Shown in pieces: positions 16,545 through 25,036 of a stretch of 64,000 nucleotides of DNA. The notes under the pieces are model-generated. The model ran no database searches. It had not been told where the DNA came from and saw only the letters and a list, made by a program, of their open reading frames with translations. The DNA comes from Deltaproteobacteria bacterium (GTDB lineage: Bacteria; Desulfobacterota; Syntrophorhabdia; Syntrophorhabdales; Syntrophorhabdaceae). The position numbers and the translations under genes are program-made. The DNA lies in contig JAKLET010000002.1 in the NCBI GenBank assembly GCA_022711595.1, positions 175,469 to 239,468 of the forward strand, in the 5' to 3' direction. Every line of letters begins with the position of its first letter. Position 1 is the first letter of the stretch.

Positions 16545-18521
16545 ATGATGAACAGGCTTGCCAGCGAAAGATCGGCTTATCTCAGGCATGCGGCGCGCCA
16601 GAAGATCGACTGGTATCCTTGGTCGGAAGAGGCTTTTCAAAAGGCCGGCAGGGAAGATAAACCTGTCTTTTTGAGTTCCGGTGCCATTTGGTGCCACTGG
16701 TGCCACGTCATGGCGAAGGAGAGCTTCGAGGATGATGAAGCGGCGGCGATACTCAATGAACGTTACGTTGCAATAAAGCTCGACCGTGACGAGAGGCCCG
16801 ACATAGACCGCCGCTATCAGCAGGCCGTGGCGGCGATGGGTCAGGGCGGAGGTTGGCCGTTGAGTGTATTTCTGACCCCTGACAAGAAGCCGTTTTTCGG
16901 CGGAACCTATTTCCCGCCGGTCGAACACCACGGCATACCGGGTTTTAAGACGCTCCTTCTGGCAATCAGTCAATATTACCGTGAAAAGAAACAGGAGATA
17001 GAGGAGAGCGGCGGAAGGTTCCTTGATGCTGTCAGGATCGACAGAGGCTCGCCCGGAAATATTTCAGACGCCCTCATTGACGCAGCGGCTAAAAAAATGC
17101 TCTCTGTCGTGGACAAGCTTCACGGCGGTTTCGGCGGCGCGCCAAAATTCCCGATGTCAGGCGCTGTCGAGTTTCTCCTGGGGAGGCTCTTCTTCACCGG
17201 AGAAGAAAGCCTCGCCTTTCTGTTGAAGAAGACCCTGACGGCCATGGCGGCAGGCGGGTTCTACGATCAGATCGGTGGTGGTTTCCACCGTTATTCAACG
17301 GACAGTGCATGGGGTGTTCCTCATTTCGAGAAAATGACAGATGACAATGCCTGGCTGCTGCGTAATTATTGCGACGCATACAACGCATTCGGCGAACCCT
17401 TTTTCAAGGAAGTCGCGCACGGCATCATCGAATTTGTCAACAGGGATCTTTCTCGTCCCGACGGTGGTTTCTATGCCAGTATGGACGCCGACGTGACACC
17501 CGACGACGAAGGCGGTTATTTCACCTGGACGCAGGAAGAATTCCGGAGCGTATTGAGCGATGAGGAGTTTCAGGTGTTGTCTGTCCATCTTTTCAACCCC
17601 GGCAATACTGTCCACCATGACCCGGGCAAGGTTGTTCTGTCGGCCCTTGAAACGGCGGGGGACGTTGCCGCAAAGAACGGCATGCAAGCCGGCGACGTGA
17701 AGCGAATCATCGCCAGCGGAAAAAAGAAGCTCCTCTCCGCACGGGAAAAAAGGCAAAAACCTTATATCGATACATCCATCTACACGTCTCTCAACGGCAT
17801 GATGATATCGGCCTATTGCAGGGCCTATCGTACACTGGGCGAGAGAGCGCTGCTTGATCGGGCCGAGAGTGCCATGCTTGAGGTCCTCGGGTTAAACGAG
17901 CACGGCGGCGAGCTGTATCATTGTGAAGGGGTTAAGGCCTTTCTTGATGACCATGTCTTCCTTGCCGACGCGCTCCTTTCCCTCTACGAAGCGACGGGCA
18001 GAGGGGATTATCTCGATAAGGCGAAAACTTACATGGACCGGTGCATAGATCGTTTTTGGGACACTTCAGACGGCGGCTTCTTCGATACACAGGGGGAGGT
18101 CGTCGGTTTACGGCTCAAGGGCATAGAGGACGTCCCCCGGCCTTCCGCCAACTCTCTCGCCATCCTTGTGCTCCTGAAGCTTGGTCTTGTATCGGACGAT
18201 GAGAGGTATCAAGGATATGCGAAGGGTTCCCTCGAGGCGTTCGTTAAAGAGGCCGTACTCATGGGTATCCATGGAGGCTATTATTTTTGTGCCCTCGATG
18301 CCTTGTACCGGATGGTAAAGTTTGATGTCCGGGCGGCCGCGGGGTCACAACTGGCCGAAGCGGTCCTGGGTTCATATCACCCGTATTCGTTCGTTGTATA
18401 TGGAGAGAGCCGGGAGAACCGTATCATCCCATGCATCGGGACAACATGTTATGAGCCAGTAGACACGCCAGATAAACTCAGAGGGTTTCTGAAAGGAGCA
18501 AGACAGGGGGAACAGGGATGA
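16545..18521 (+). CDS. DUF255 thioredoxin-domain protein (YyaL/SPATA20 family)
   Basis: 658 residues. N-terminal DUF255 thioredoxin-like domain with 'SSGAIWCHWCHVMAKESFEDDE' (WCHWCH motif, about residues 46-51) and 'MGQGGGWPLSVFLTPDKKPFFGGTYFPP', followed by a six-hairpin glycosidase-like alpha-toroid ('GGFGGAPKFP', 'DQIGGGFHRYSTD', 'PHFEKM'). The family is widespread and mostly uncharacterised; a redox or N-acylglucosamine-epimerase-like activity has been proposed for members, which I cannot confirm. SD AAGGGAGGG precedes the ATG. The gene overlaps the next start (ATGA), so the pair is coupled. Confidence 0.9.
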   Translation: MMNRLASERSAYLRHAARQKIDWYPWSEEAFQKAGREDKPVFLSSGAIWCHWCHVMAKESFEDDEAAAILNERYVAIKLDRDERPDIDRRYQQAVAAMGQGGGWPLSVFLTPDKKPFFGGTYFPPVEHHGIPGFKTLLLAISQYYREKKQEIEESGGRFLDAVRIDRGSPGNISDALIDAAAKKMLSVVDKLHGGFGGAPKFPMSGAVEFLLGRLFFTGEESLAFLLKKTLTAMAAGGFYDQIGGGFHRYSTDSAWGVPHFEKMTDDNAWLLRNYCDAYNAFGEPFFKEVAHGIIEFVNRDLSRPDGGFYASMDADVTPDDEGGYFTWTQEEFRSVLSDEEFQVLSVHLFNPGNTVHHDPGKVVLSALETAGDVAAKNGMQAGDVKRIIASGKKKLLSAREKRQKPYIDTSIYTSLNGMMISAYCRAYRTLGERALLDRAESAMLEVLGLNEHGGELYHCEGVKAFLDDHVFLADALLSLYEATGRGDYLDKAKTYMDRCIDRFWDTSDGGFFDTQGEVVGLRLKGIEDVPRPSANSLAILVLLKLGLVSDDERYQGYAKGSLEAFVKEAVLMGIHGGYYFCALDALYRMVKFDVRAAAGSQLAEAVLGSYHPYSFVVYGESRENRIIPCIGTTCYEPVDTPDKLRGFLKGARQGEQG

Positions 18522-18829
18522 TACATTGCTCAAAATGCGGCAGGGACCTCGGGATCCCGGGTGAGGACCGGTGCGTGGCATCCATTTCGGGCGGCATAAT
18601 GGGCGACGAATACGTCGAGTCGTATTTTTTCTGCGATGCCTGCAATGTCTATACGGTGGAGATCTATCATGACCGGTTTCTGGGAGAGGGGGAGGTCCGT
18701 GCCAGGGGACCGCTGGAGAAGCGTGAAGGCGAAGCGAAAATTGCCTTGATAAGGAACTGCGAGACTCCCTGGGATAAGAAATGCCGCTGCCCGGCGCATA
18801 TGGAGTATTTTAACGGACAGCTGGACTGA
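18518..18829 (+). CDS. Small zinc-ribbon-like protein of unknown function
   Basis: 103 residues. Cysteine pairs 'CSKCGRD' (residues 4-7) and 'CDACNVYTVEIYHDRF' (about 39-42) suggest a zinc ribbon; two more cysteines lie near the end ('KKCRCPAHMEYFNGQLD'). The start overlaps the stop of the DUF255 gene (ATGA), so it is its translational partner. I do not recognise a named family. Confidence 0.75.
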   Translation: MIHCSKCGRDLGIPGEDRCVASISGGIMGDEYVESYFFCDACNVYTVEIYHDRFLGEGEVRARGPLEKREGEAKIALIRNCETPWDKKCRCPAHMEYFNGQLD

Positions 18830-18847
18830 AAAAGCAGTTCCAGCTGT
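18817..18847 (+). terminator. Hairpin over the stop codon of the zinc-ribbon gene
   Basis: ACAGCTGGACTG (18817-18828) pairs with CAGTTCCAGCTGT (18835-18847) with one bulge; the stop codon lies in the loop. It is the beginning of the repeat array that follows and could end transcription or protect the mRNA 3' end; no T run follows directly. Confidence 0.4.
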
Positions 18848-18915
18848 TTGAACAGTTTGAGCCGTTTCAGCCGCTTCATAAACTCTCAAACTTTCAAACT
18901 CTTAAACTGTTTTTC
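18831..18915. repeat. 9-nt/8-nt word array with inverted arms
   Basis: Units TTTGAACAG, TTTGAGCCG, TTTCAGCCG, CTTCATAAA (18846-18881) then ACTCTCAA-type 8-nt words and AAACTGTTTTTCC at the end. The right part is the reverse complement of the left-arm word family, so the block folds back on itself. The terminal AACTGTTTTTCC is identical to the one at 16416-16427. Confidence 0.65.
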
Positions 18916-18933
18916 CCCGTCACCCGCCATCTA

Positions 18934-18962
18934 TTGACTTTCACCAGTTACAATTATAGTAT
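18934..18962 (+). promoter_or_regulatory. Promoter of the DUF502-tatC pair
   Basis: TTGACT (18934-18939) with TAGTAT (18957-18962) at 17-nt spacing, or TATAGT (18955-18960) at 15 nt. The ATG is at 18972, so the 5' leader is only a few nucleotides. Confidence 0.45.
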
Positions 18963-18971
18963 TTCGGGACT

Positions 18972-19589
18972 ATGAGTATTGCGAAACATCTGAAAAAGAA
19001 GTTCGTCACAGGCCTCTTCGTGCTTATTCCGCTCATTGTCACTGTCTACATCATTTACCTCGTCATTTCTTTTATCGAGAACTTCATTGGTCCCGTTCTG
19101 AGGAACATCTTCTTTCAGGTCTTCCGGCGAGAGGTTTACATAACAGGAACGGCCTTCATAATCTTTGTTGTCATGACGTACATCACAGGTCTTTTTGTTT
19201 CCAATTACTTCGGCAAGACACTCTTTTCCCGGGGGGAAAGGCTGCTGCAGAGAATACCCATCGTGAAGAGCATCTATAGTTCCGTGAAGGACATGACAGA
19301 GGCTTTTTCGTCGGACAAGCTCAAGTCCTTCAAGGAAGTTGTCCTTGTGGGGTCTCCCTTGAACGGCCTTCTTGTTATCGGGCTTGTCACCAACCGCCTG
19401 AAGATGAATGAAAAGCCCTATTGCGCTGTTTTTATTCCAACGACACCAAACCCGACATCGGGATACCTTGTGCTTGTCAGGGAGAGTGAACTGGTCTTTC
19501 TTGACATGCCCACAGATGACGCCCTGAAGTATATTATCTCCCTGGGTACTTCCAGGGCAGGATTCACATGGAACGAGAAAAGATCATAG
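18972..19589 (+). CDS. DUF502 membrane protein
   Basis: 205 residues. Two N-terminal transmembrane helices ('FVTGLFVLIPLIVTVYIIYLVISFI', about 12-36, and 'ITGTAFIIFVVMTYITGLFVSNYFG', about 57-81) followed by 'RGERLLQRIPIVKSIYSSVKDMTEAF' and 'VFIPTTPNPTSGYLVLV', both hallmarks of the DUF502 family, which is of unknown function. It overlaps tatC by 22 nt, suggesting coexpression with the Tat translocase. Confidence 0.9.
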   Translation: MSIAKHLKKKFVTGLFVLIPLIVTVYIIYLVISFIENFIGPVLRNIFFQVFRREVYITGTAFIIFVVMTYITGLFVSNYFGKTLFSRGERLLQRIPIVKSIYSSVKDMTEAFSSDKLKSFKEVVLVGSPLNGLLVIGLVTNRLKMNEKPYCAVFIPTTPNPTSGYLVLVRESELVFLDMPTDDALKYIISLGTSRAGFTWNEKRS

Positions 19590-20281
19590 CCGGATTGACG
19601 GGAGCGAGGAATGTCATCCTCAAATCCCTGGCTTTCGTTGCCGCTGCCGGCATAGTCAGCTTCGTTTATTCAAAGGACATGCTCCATTTCCTGATCAGAG
19701 CGACAGGCATCAAGGTCTATTACCTCACCATTCAGGAGGTTTTTCTCACCACGGTCCAGCTTTCCATATTTGCCGGCATCTTCTTCGCGTTTCCCGTCAT
19801 CGCTTTTCTTATCTGGCATGAGATGAGGAACATCTACAAGATGCGCAAGATCCATGTTTTCCTCCTCATCGCCTCCGCAGTGCTTCTTTTTTACGGCGGC
19901 AGCCTGTTCTGTTATAAGATCGTCCTTCCGTCGGGTGTTAAATTTTTGGTGGCAGGTTATGAAAGCACCGTTCTGAAGGCAATGATATCCGTCGAACGAT
20001 ATCTCGTCTTCACGACGGCAATGATCTTTGCTTTCGGGATCACCTTCGAGGTGCCCCTGATCCTTCTTGCGCTTGGAAGGCTTGGCATCGTCAAGGCGCG
20101 AATGCTCGTGCGAACAAGGCGATATGCCATACTCGGCATCGTTGTCGCTTCCGCCCTTATTACGCCCACTCCCGATGTTTATAATCTTGCGCTCCTTGCG
20201 GTGCCGATGTATGTCTTTTACGAGATCGGTATTTTACTGGTGAAAATATCAGAGAAGAAAAAGGTGATGGGTGATGGGTGA
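19568..20281 (+). CDS. tatC: Twin-arginine translocase subunit TatC
   Basis: Core receptor of the Tat pathway, which exports folded, cofactor-bearing proteins. 237 residues with six predicted membrane helices. The 'VYYLTIQEVFLTTVQLSIFAGIFFAFPVIAFLIWHEM' and the late 'SALITPTPDVYNLALLAVPMYVFYEIGILL' segments match the TatC signatures. The last residues (KVMGDG) are encoded by the start of an intergenic heptad array, so the native C-terminus may have been altered by it. Start ATG lies within the DUF502 gene. TatA/B are not in this window. Confidence 0.88.
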   Translation: MEREKIIAGLTGARNVILKSLAFVAAAGIVSFVYSKDMLHFLIRATGIKVYYLTIQEVFLTTVQLSIFAGIFFAFPVIAFLIWHEMRNIYKMRKIHVFLLIASAVLLFYGGSLFCYKIVLPSGVKFLVAGYESTVLKAMISVERYLVFTTAMIFAFGITFEVPLILLALGRLGIVKARMLVRTRRYAILGIVVASALITPTPDVYNLALLAVPMYVFYEIGILLVKISEKKKVMGDG

Positions 20282-20340
20282 TAGGTGATGAGAAAGAGAG
20301 GGAAATGAATCCGTTTTTCCATCACCCACCACCTATCACC
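20263..20340. repeat. GGTNAT heptad array, inverted arms
   Basis: Left arm: four direct heptads GGTGATG, GGTGATG, GGTGATA, GGTGATG (20263-20290). Right arm: three inverted heptads CATCACC, CACCACC, TATCACC (20320-20340). The 29-nt loop contains CGTTTTTCC. The left arm overlaps the tatC stop codon. Confidence 0.85.
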
Positions 20341-20363
20341 TCGAACCTGCTTTAAATGTTTTA

Positions 20364-20393
20364 TTGACCATTCCGCAATAATCTATATAGAAT
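20364..20393 (+). promoter_or_regulatory. Candidate promoter of dedA
   Basis: TTGACC (20364-20369) with TATAGA (20386-20391, 16-nt spacing) or TAGAAT (18-nt spacing). Predicted leader of about 70 nt before the dedA ATG. Confidence 0.45.
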
Positions 20394-20468
20394 GGTTAGC
20401 GAAAAGGAGGGTTTCGGAGATTTTGACGGGCATCTGTCAGGGACATTGATGGCTGCCCCTTTAACGAT

Positions 20469-21041
20469 ATGGAAGCCTACATAGCCAAATACGGTTACAT
20501 AGGGGTATTCATCGGTACCTTTCTCGAAGGAGAGACCACGGTTCTTCTGGGTGGCATTTTTTCGAGGCTCGGCTATATGAATATCTTCATGGTCATGTTT
20601 TACGCCTTTGCCGGCACTCTTGCCGGAGACTGCACATTTTTTTCCATTGGAAGAATTTTCGGGAAAAATATTATTGACCGCTTCGAATTCATAAGGAACA
20701 AGGTCCCGTTGGCCAACAAGGTCATCAAGCACTACGGTAATTTCATCATATTCATCATACGTTTTCTTGTCGGCATCAGGGCGGTTGTCCTTATCCTTCT
20801 CGGGTGCACAAACATGAGGCTTGGCCGGTTCCTTCTTTTCAGTGTTCTCAATTCGGTCTGCTGGAGCATCCTTGTGGGGCTCGTGGGGTATCTCTTCGGC
20901 AAGGTGGTCTTTGTTTTTGTCGATGATATCAAGAAGTATGAAACGATCATCGTGCCGGTGGTCCTTGGTCTTGTCATAATCTTCATTCTCGTATACAGGT
21001 ATTTTGTAAATAAAAAAGAGAGGGAAACCTATGGAGATTAA
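20469..21041 (+). CDS. DedA/SNARE-associated family membrane protein
   Basis: 190 residues. 'YIGVFIGTFLEGETTVLLGGIFSRLGYMNIFMVMFYAFAGTLAGDCTFFSIGRIFGKN' carries the DedA signature (E in the re-entrant F-x-E-x-x, and G-x-x-x-G-D); several membrane helices follow. DedA proteins are proposed lipid transporters/scramblases linked to membrane homeostasis. The ATG at 20469 has no Shine-Dalgarno and there is no in-frame alternative start; a strong AAAAGGAGG lies further upstream (20402-20410) in front of an 8-codon open frame. It overlaps the next gene by 11 nt. Confidence 0.87.
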   Translation: MEAYIAKYGYIGVFIGTFLEGETTVLLGGIFSRLGYMNIFMVMFYAFAGTLAGDCTFFSIGRIFGKNIIDRFEFIRNKVPLANKVIKHYGNFIIFIIRFLVGIRAVVLILLGCTNMRLGRFLLFSVLNSVCWSILVGLVGYLFGKVVFVFVDDIKKYETIIVPVVLGLVIIFILVYRYFVNKKERETYGD

Positions 21042-21255
21042 CGAAAAGATGATGCGTGACCTGCGCAGGAAACTCGAGATCGAAATGAATAAAAAGGAGA
21101 TCGAGATAGTAGATCACTGGAAAAAGGAACTCGAATTGATCTATAAAAAAAAATACGACAGCCTTGCCGCGCTGCAGGTTGATATGAAGGGCATGATGGA
21201 GCGCATGGGAAACAGGGTCTCCATATTGATAAAGATGGTCAGGGAGGAATCGTGA
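21031..21255 (+). CDS. Small charged helical protein (unknown)
   Basis: 74 residues, almost entirely predicted alpha-helix with Lys/Glu-rich heptad-like pattern ('RRKLEIEMNKKEIEIVDHWKKELELIYKKKYDSL'). It overlaps dedA by 11 nt and the transglycosylase gene by 4 nt, so it is certainly part of that operon. No signal peptide and no recognisable family; cytoplasmic coiled-coil partner is the best description. Confidence 0.7.
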   Translation: MEINEKMMRDLRRKLEIEMNKKEIEIVDHWKKELELIYKKKYDSLAALQVDMKGMMERMGNRVSILIKMVREES

Positions 21256-22292
21256 CAGCCAGAGGTCTTTTGTCCGGTCTTTTCAGATACCGCCCTTGCG
21301 TCGTGATTTGTACGGTGTTTTGTTTCTTTTTTATTGCCGGTTTCATTTATTCCCCTCTTCTTTTCGCGCAGAACGCATCTAAAAAGGCCGTTCCCATCGA
21401 AAAGCGACTCGGCGACCTCGAAAAGGACGTGATGAGGCTCCAGAGGCAGACCAATCTCTACAATCTGGACGCGTTGCCGGACAATCTGGTACTTTGCGGC
21501 AAGAAAGTGCCTATCTACCAGGATGACGTTCGGGAGCGTTTTGAGCGGGAATTCTTCCAGCTGCTGGAGAAGAAGGGACTGCTCACGATCATCGTGAAGC
21601 GCTATTTAAAATTTTTGCCGATGGTCAGCGAAGAGGCCCAGCGCATGGGTGTGCCGCAGGACCTCATCTTTATTGCAATAACAGAAAGTTATCTCAATCC
21701 CAGGTCTCTTTCGAGAGCGAACGCGGCAGGTTTGTGGCAGTTCATAAAAGAGACGGGAAAGCGTGAAGGGCTTTACGTCAACGACAACATCGATGACCGT
21801 TATAACGTAAAAAGATCGACCCGGTCCGCGCTGACGCACCTAAAAAGGCTCCACGGGGATTTCAACGACTGGTTCCTTGCCATGGCTGCATATAACGCGG
21901 GGCCCGGGCGTGTCCGGGAAGTTATTGAGAACCAGGGTACAAGAGATTTCTTCGACATGTATCTGCCGGAAGAAACGGAGCGGTATGTTTTCAGGGTCCT
22001 TGCCATCAAGGAGATCGTTTCCAACCGGGAGCGGTACGGAATAAGAATCGATGACAAGGAACTCTACCGGCCCCTCGTGCTTTCCGAGGTGACCATCGAG
22101 GCAGGTCGTGAATTCCATTCCAACATTCTATCGAAGGCAATGGATGTATCATACAGGACATTCAGAATGAACAACCTCCATATAAGGAGATACAGACTGC
22201 CGAAGGGCACATATCGCATCAACGTCCCTTCAGAGAAAAAAGATTCTTTTTTAAAAAAACTGAAATCGTACGATCACATCACTGTCCCGTAA
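21252..22292 (+). CDS. Membrane-bound lytic transglycosylase (MltD-like, SLT domain)
   Basis: 346 residues, GTG start inside the previous stop. N-terminal signal anchor (about residues 14-38), then an SLT goose-type lysozyme domain: catalytic Glu in 'DLIFIAITESYLNPRSLSRANAAGLWQFIKETGKREGL', then 'NVKRSTRSALTHLKRLHGDFNDWFLAMAAYNAGPGRVREVI', the classic A-Y-N-A-G-P-G motif. The region after the SLT domain ('IEAGREFHSNILSKAMDVSYRTFRMNNLHI...YRLPKGTYRINVP') resembles the part of MltD that precedes LysM repeats, but no LysM domains follow, so the protein is shorter than E. coli MltD. Cleaves peptidoglycan glycan strands. Confidence 0.9.
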   Translation: MTARGLLSGLFRYRPCVVICTVFCFFFIAGFIYSPLLFAQNASKKAVPIEKRLGDLEKDVMRLQRQTNLYNLDALPDNLVLCGKKVPIYQDDVRERFEREFFQLLEKKGLLTIIVKRYLKFLPMVSEEAQRMGVPQDLIFIAITESYLNPRSLSRANAAGLWQFIKETGKREGLYVNDNIDDRYNVKRSTRSALTHLKRLHGDFNDWFLAMAAYNAGPGRVREVIENQGTRDFFDMYLPEETERYVFRVLAIKEIVSNRERYGIRIDDKELYRPLVLSEVTIEAGREFHSNILSKAMDVSYRTFRMNNLHIRRYRLPKGTYRINVPSEKKDSFLKKLKSYDHITVP

Positions 22293-22359
22293 AAATTAAA
22301 GATTCATAAATGAGTAATATTTTTAGGTTTAGTGAATTATTTATCAAGCTGTTAACGGA

Positions 22360-22379
22360 ATCAGGCCATAGCTCCTGAT
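22360..22379 (+). terminator. Small hairpin after the transglycosylase gene
   Basis: ATCAGG (22360-22365) and CCTGAT (22374-22379) with an 8-nt loop. No clean T run follows, so a terminator function is only possible. Confidence 0.3.
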
Positions 22380-22403
22380 AAATGTGAAAAAATAATTTTA
22401 TAA

Positions 22404-22431
22404 TTGACAAACCTATTCTAATAAGTATAAA
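22404..22431 (+). promoter_or_regulatory. Promoter of the nuo operon
   Basis: TTGACA (22404-22409), 16-nt spacer, TATAAA (22426-22431). Both boxes are near consensus, in an AT-rich context; this is among the best sigma-70-type promoters in the window. Confidence 0.65.
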
Positions 22432-22518
22432 TAAATTTAACATTTTGAACAAGCTGATGTGTTGTTGCCGTACCGCAAACTTTGATGTTTTGTAACATTC
22501 CTTGTGAAGGATTTTACA

Positions 22519-22872
22519 ATGTTTGAGTATGTAGCCATCTTTGTAATGATGTGTCTTGCAGCGATCATTGCGATTGTGATCATCGGTGCTTCACATTTTC
22601 TCGGTCACAGGACAAAAAGCAGGACAAAACTCGCCCCCTATGAGTGCGGCATGACGACAATCGGGCCCACGCGCCGGATGATGACCATACGGTACTATAT
22701 CGTGGCAATGCTTTTTCTGGTATTTGACATTGAGATCATTTTTCTCTATCCCTGGGCTGTCATTACGAGAAAACTCGGATTGTTCGGTTTTATAGAGATG
22801 TTGATCTTTGTGCTCATTCTTTTCATAGGATATGTCTACATCTGGAAAAAAGGTGCTCTGGAATGGGAATAG
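22519..22872 (+). CDS. nuoA: Complex I subunit A
   Basis: 117 residues from ATG 22519 (GAAGGA upstream); GTG at 22504 in frame is less likely. Three transmembrane helices with 'KLAPYECGM' and '[24 protein letters not shown]', both signatures of NuoA/ND3. Part of the membrane arm near the quinone site. First gene of a 13-gene operon running to 36744. Confidence 0.96.
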   Translation: MFEYVAIFVMMCLAAIIAIVIIGASHFLGHRTKSRTKLAPYECGMTTIGPTRRMMTIRYYIVAMLFLVFDIEIIFLYPWAVITRKLGLFGFIEMLIFVLILFIGYVYIWKKGALEWE

Positions 22873-23357
22873 AAAAGAACGTACTGGTGACATCTCTTGA
22901 CTGGGTCATCAACTGGTCCAGGAAGAACTCTCTCTTCCCTGTAACATTCGGTCTTGCCTGCTGTGCCCTGGAGATGATGGTGGCAAGTTCGGCAGAATAC
23001 GATATCGCACGTTTTGGTGCCGAGGTCTTCCGTCCGTCGCCAAGGCAGTCGGATCTCATGATAGTGGCCGGGACGCTGACGAAAAAGATGGCCCCAATAG
23101 TCAGAAGGATTTACGAACAGATGCCCAACCCCAAATGGGTCATAGCATACGGCGCCTGTGCTTCATCGGGCGGTATTTTCAGGTCCTACAGCGTCGTGCA
23201 GGGTGTCGATCAGATAATTCCGGTAGATGTCTACATCCCCGGATGCCCTCCAAGGCCGGAGGCTCTGCTGAAGGGCATCATCGAGCTTCAGAAGAAGATA
23301 CAGAAAGAGTCCATTAAAGACAGACCTTTGATATCATTACCCGGGAAGAGCGCATGA
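22863..23357 (+). CDS. nuoB: Complex I subunit B
   Basis: 164 residues. Carries the terminal N2 [4Fe-4S] cluster: tandem cysteines in '[11 protein letters not shown]' and further ligands in '[11 protein letters not shown]' and '[17 protein letters not shown]'. All four ligands are present. Start overlaps nuoA by 10 nt. Confidence 0.97.
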   Translation: MGIEKNVLVTSLDWVINWSRKNSLFPVTFGLACCALEMMVASSAEYDIARFGAEVFRPSPRQSDLMIVAGTLTKKMAPIVRRIYEQMPNPKWVIAYGACASSGGIFRSYSVVQGVDQIIPVDVYIPGCPPRPEALLKGIIELQKKIQKESIKDRPLISLPGKSA

Positions 23358-23863
23358 GCGATAACAGCAAGCTCCTCGAAAAAATCAAACAGGAAGCGCC
23401 GGGTAAGGTGCAGGTGATTCCCGTACCTGTCGGGGAACCCTTTGCAATGGTGGAGAAGGACGACATCAGGGAGGTCCTTGATTACATCAAAACAGCAAGG
23501 GGTCTTGTTTTCGACATGCTTGTCGAGCTATTCGCCGTGGACTACATGGGAGAAGAGCCCCGGTTCGAAGTTGTGTATATACTGCGCTCGACGAAGCACA
23601 ACGGAAGGGTGATCATAAAAACGAAGGTTGGCGAAGAGGGTCTCCATACGGTAAGCGATTTGTGGCCCGCAGCTGACTTTCTTGAAAGGGAGATCTACGA
23701 CATGTTCGGTCTGCCTTTTGCGAACCATCCCGATTTGCGCAGGATATATACCGACGATGATTTTGTCGGCCACCCGCTGCGAAAGGACTTTCCACTGGAG
23801 GGAGAGGATTTTGATAAACCCTTCGTGGTGAACCTGGAAAAAGAGAAGGCTATAGATGGCTGA
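23354..23863 (+). CDS. nuoC: Complex I subunit C
   Basis: 169 residues, 30-kDa-subunit family: '[27 protein letters not shown]' and '[47 protein letters not shown]' are conserved. It packs beside NuoD in the Q module. Starts inside the nuoB stop (ATGA) and overlaps nuoD by 8 nt. Separate from nuoD, not fused. Confidence 0.96.
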   Translation: MSDNSKLLEKIKQEAPGKVQVIPVPVGEPFAMVEKDDIREVLDYIKTARGLVFDMLVELFAVDYMGEEPRFEVVYILRSTKHNGRVIIKTKVGEEGLHTVSDLWPAADFLEREIYDMFGLPFANHPDLRRIYTDDDFVGHPLRKDFPLEGEDFDKPFVVNLEKEKAIDG

Positions 23864-25028
23864 AACCAAGTACATGACGATCAACATGGGGCCGCAGCAT
23901 CCCGCGACACACGGGGTGCTCAGGGTTGTCCTCGAACTTGACGGTGAGACGATCGTTAAAAGCACGCCCCACATCGGATACCTCCACCGCGGCATAGAAA
24001 AGATCATGGAGAACAGGACCTACCAGCAGGCGCAGCCGCTCACGGACAGGCTGGACTATACCAGCGGCATGTCCAACAACCTTGCATATTGCCTGGCGGT
24101 GGAAAAGCTTCTCGGCATCGAGATACCAAAGCGGGCCCAGTATATCCGGGTCATGCTGAGCGAACTCCAGAGGATCGCCGCGCATCTCCTGTGGGTTTCG
24201 ACCCACGCTCTTGACATGGGCGCCATGACGGTCCTTTTCTACGGGTTCAGGGAAAGAGAGAGCTGCCTCAAGGTGCTGGAAACGGTGTCGGGTGCCAGGC
24301 TGATGCCCGATTACATACGCTTCGGAGGACTCAGGGAGGAGCTTCCCGACGGGTTTATCGGTATGGCCAGGGAATTAATCGACGACTTGCCGCGCAGAAT
24401 AGACGAATATGAAACGCTCCTCACCGAAAACGTGATATGGAAGCGCCGGTTAAAAGGCGTATGTCCCTTGAGTGCCGAAGATGCCATAGGCTACGGGGTG
24501 ACTGGCCCCATGCTCCGGGCGTCGGGCGTCAATTATGATGTCCGCAAGGCATATCCCTATTCGAGCTACGAGGAGTTTGATTTTGAAATACCCCTTGGCA
24601 CGGAAGGCGATATATACGACCGTTACATTGTACGCCTCAAGGAGATGCGGCAGTCTGTCAGGATCGTCAGACAGTCCATCGAGAGACTCCCCGATGGGCC
24701 GATAAAGGCTGACGCGCCTGAATATGTGCCGCCCGAGAAGGACGAAGTGGCCCGCGATATGGCTGCCCTTATCCGTCACTTCAAGATCATGGCAGGCGGC
24801 ATCAGGCCGCCCAGGGGTGAGGCCTATGCCTCCATTGAATCCTCCAAGGGCGAACTGGGGTTCTTTATTGTCAGTGATGGTACGGAGAAACCATACCGGG
24901 TCAAGATCCGTCCGCCCTCACTGCTCAATCTTGGCTCCATATCGAAGATGATACAGGGCTCGCTGGTGGCAGATGTGGTGGCAGCGATAGGAAGCGCCGA
25001 CATAGTTCTCGGCGAAATAGATAAATAA
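23856..25028 (+). CDS. nuoD: Complex I subunit D
   Basis: 390 residues, 49-kDa-subunit family that lines the quinone cavity. 'MGPQHPATHGVLRVVLELDGETIVKSTPHIGYLHRGIEKI' includes the quinone-site His; 'GYGVTGPMLRASGVNYDVRKAYPYSSY' and the C-terminal 'SKMIQGSLVADVVAAIGSADIVLGEIDK' (ending in the D-x-x-x-G-x-x-D/R region) complete it. Nickel ligands of related hydrogenases are absent, so this is complex I and not a group 4 hydrogenase. Confidence 0.97.
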   Translation: MAETKYMTINMGPQHPATHGVLRVVLELDGETIVKSTPHIGYLHRGIEKIMENRTYQQAQPLTDRLDYTSGMSNNLAYCLAVEKLLGIEIPKRAQYIRVMLSELQRIAAHLLWVSTHALDMGAMTVLFYGFRERESCLKVLETVSGARLMPDYIRFGGLREELPDGFIGMARELIDDLPRRIDEYETLLTENVIWKRRLKGVCPLSAEDAIGYGVTGPMLRASGVNYDVRKAYPYSSYEEFDFEIPLGTEGDIYDRYIVRLKEMRQSVRIVRQSIERLPDGPIKADAPEYVPPEKDEVARDMAALIRHFKIMAGGIRPPRGEAYASIESSKGELGFFIVSDGTEKPYRVKIRPPSLLNLGSISKMIQGSLVADVVAAIGSADIVLGEIDK

Positions 25029-25036
25029 GGTTAATT

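Larger units (their letters stand above)
22293..22518 (+). other. AT-rich leader region of the nuo operon
   Basis: 226 nt, strongly AT-rich compared with surrounding genes. It contains a short hairpin, the nuo promoter, and an untranslated leader of about 80 nt (22438-22518). No ORF of interest; no riboswitch that I recognise. Confidence 0.6.

Noticed and set aside
22293..22518. Riboswitch in the nuo leader
   Set aside because: Only one small hairpin is visible and no known aptamer motif could be recognised.
23856..25028. Group 4 [NiFe] hydrogenase large subunit instead of NuoD
   Set aside because: The nickel-ligand CxxC pairs are absent and the whole operon has NuoA-N membrane subunits.
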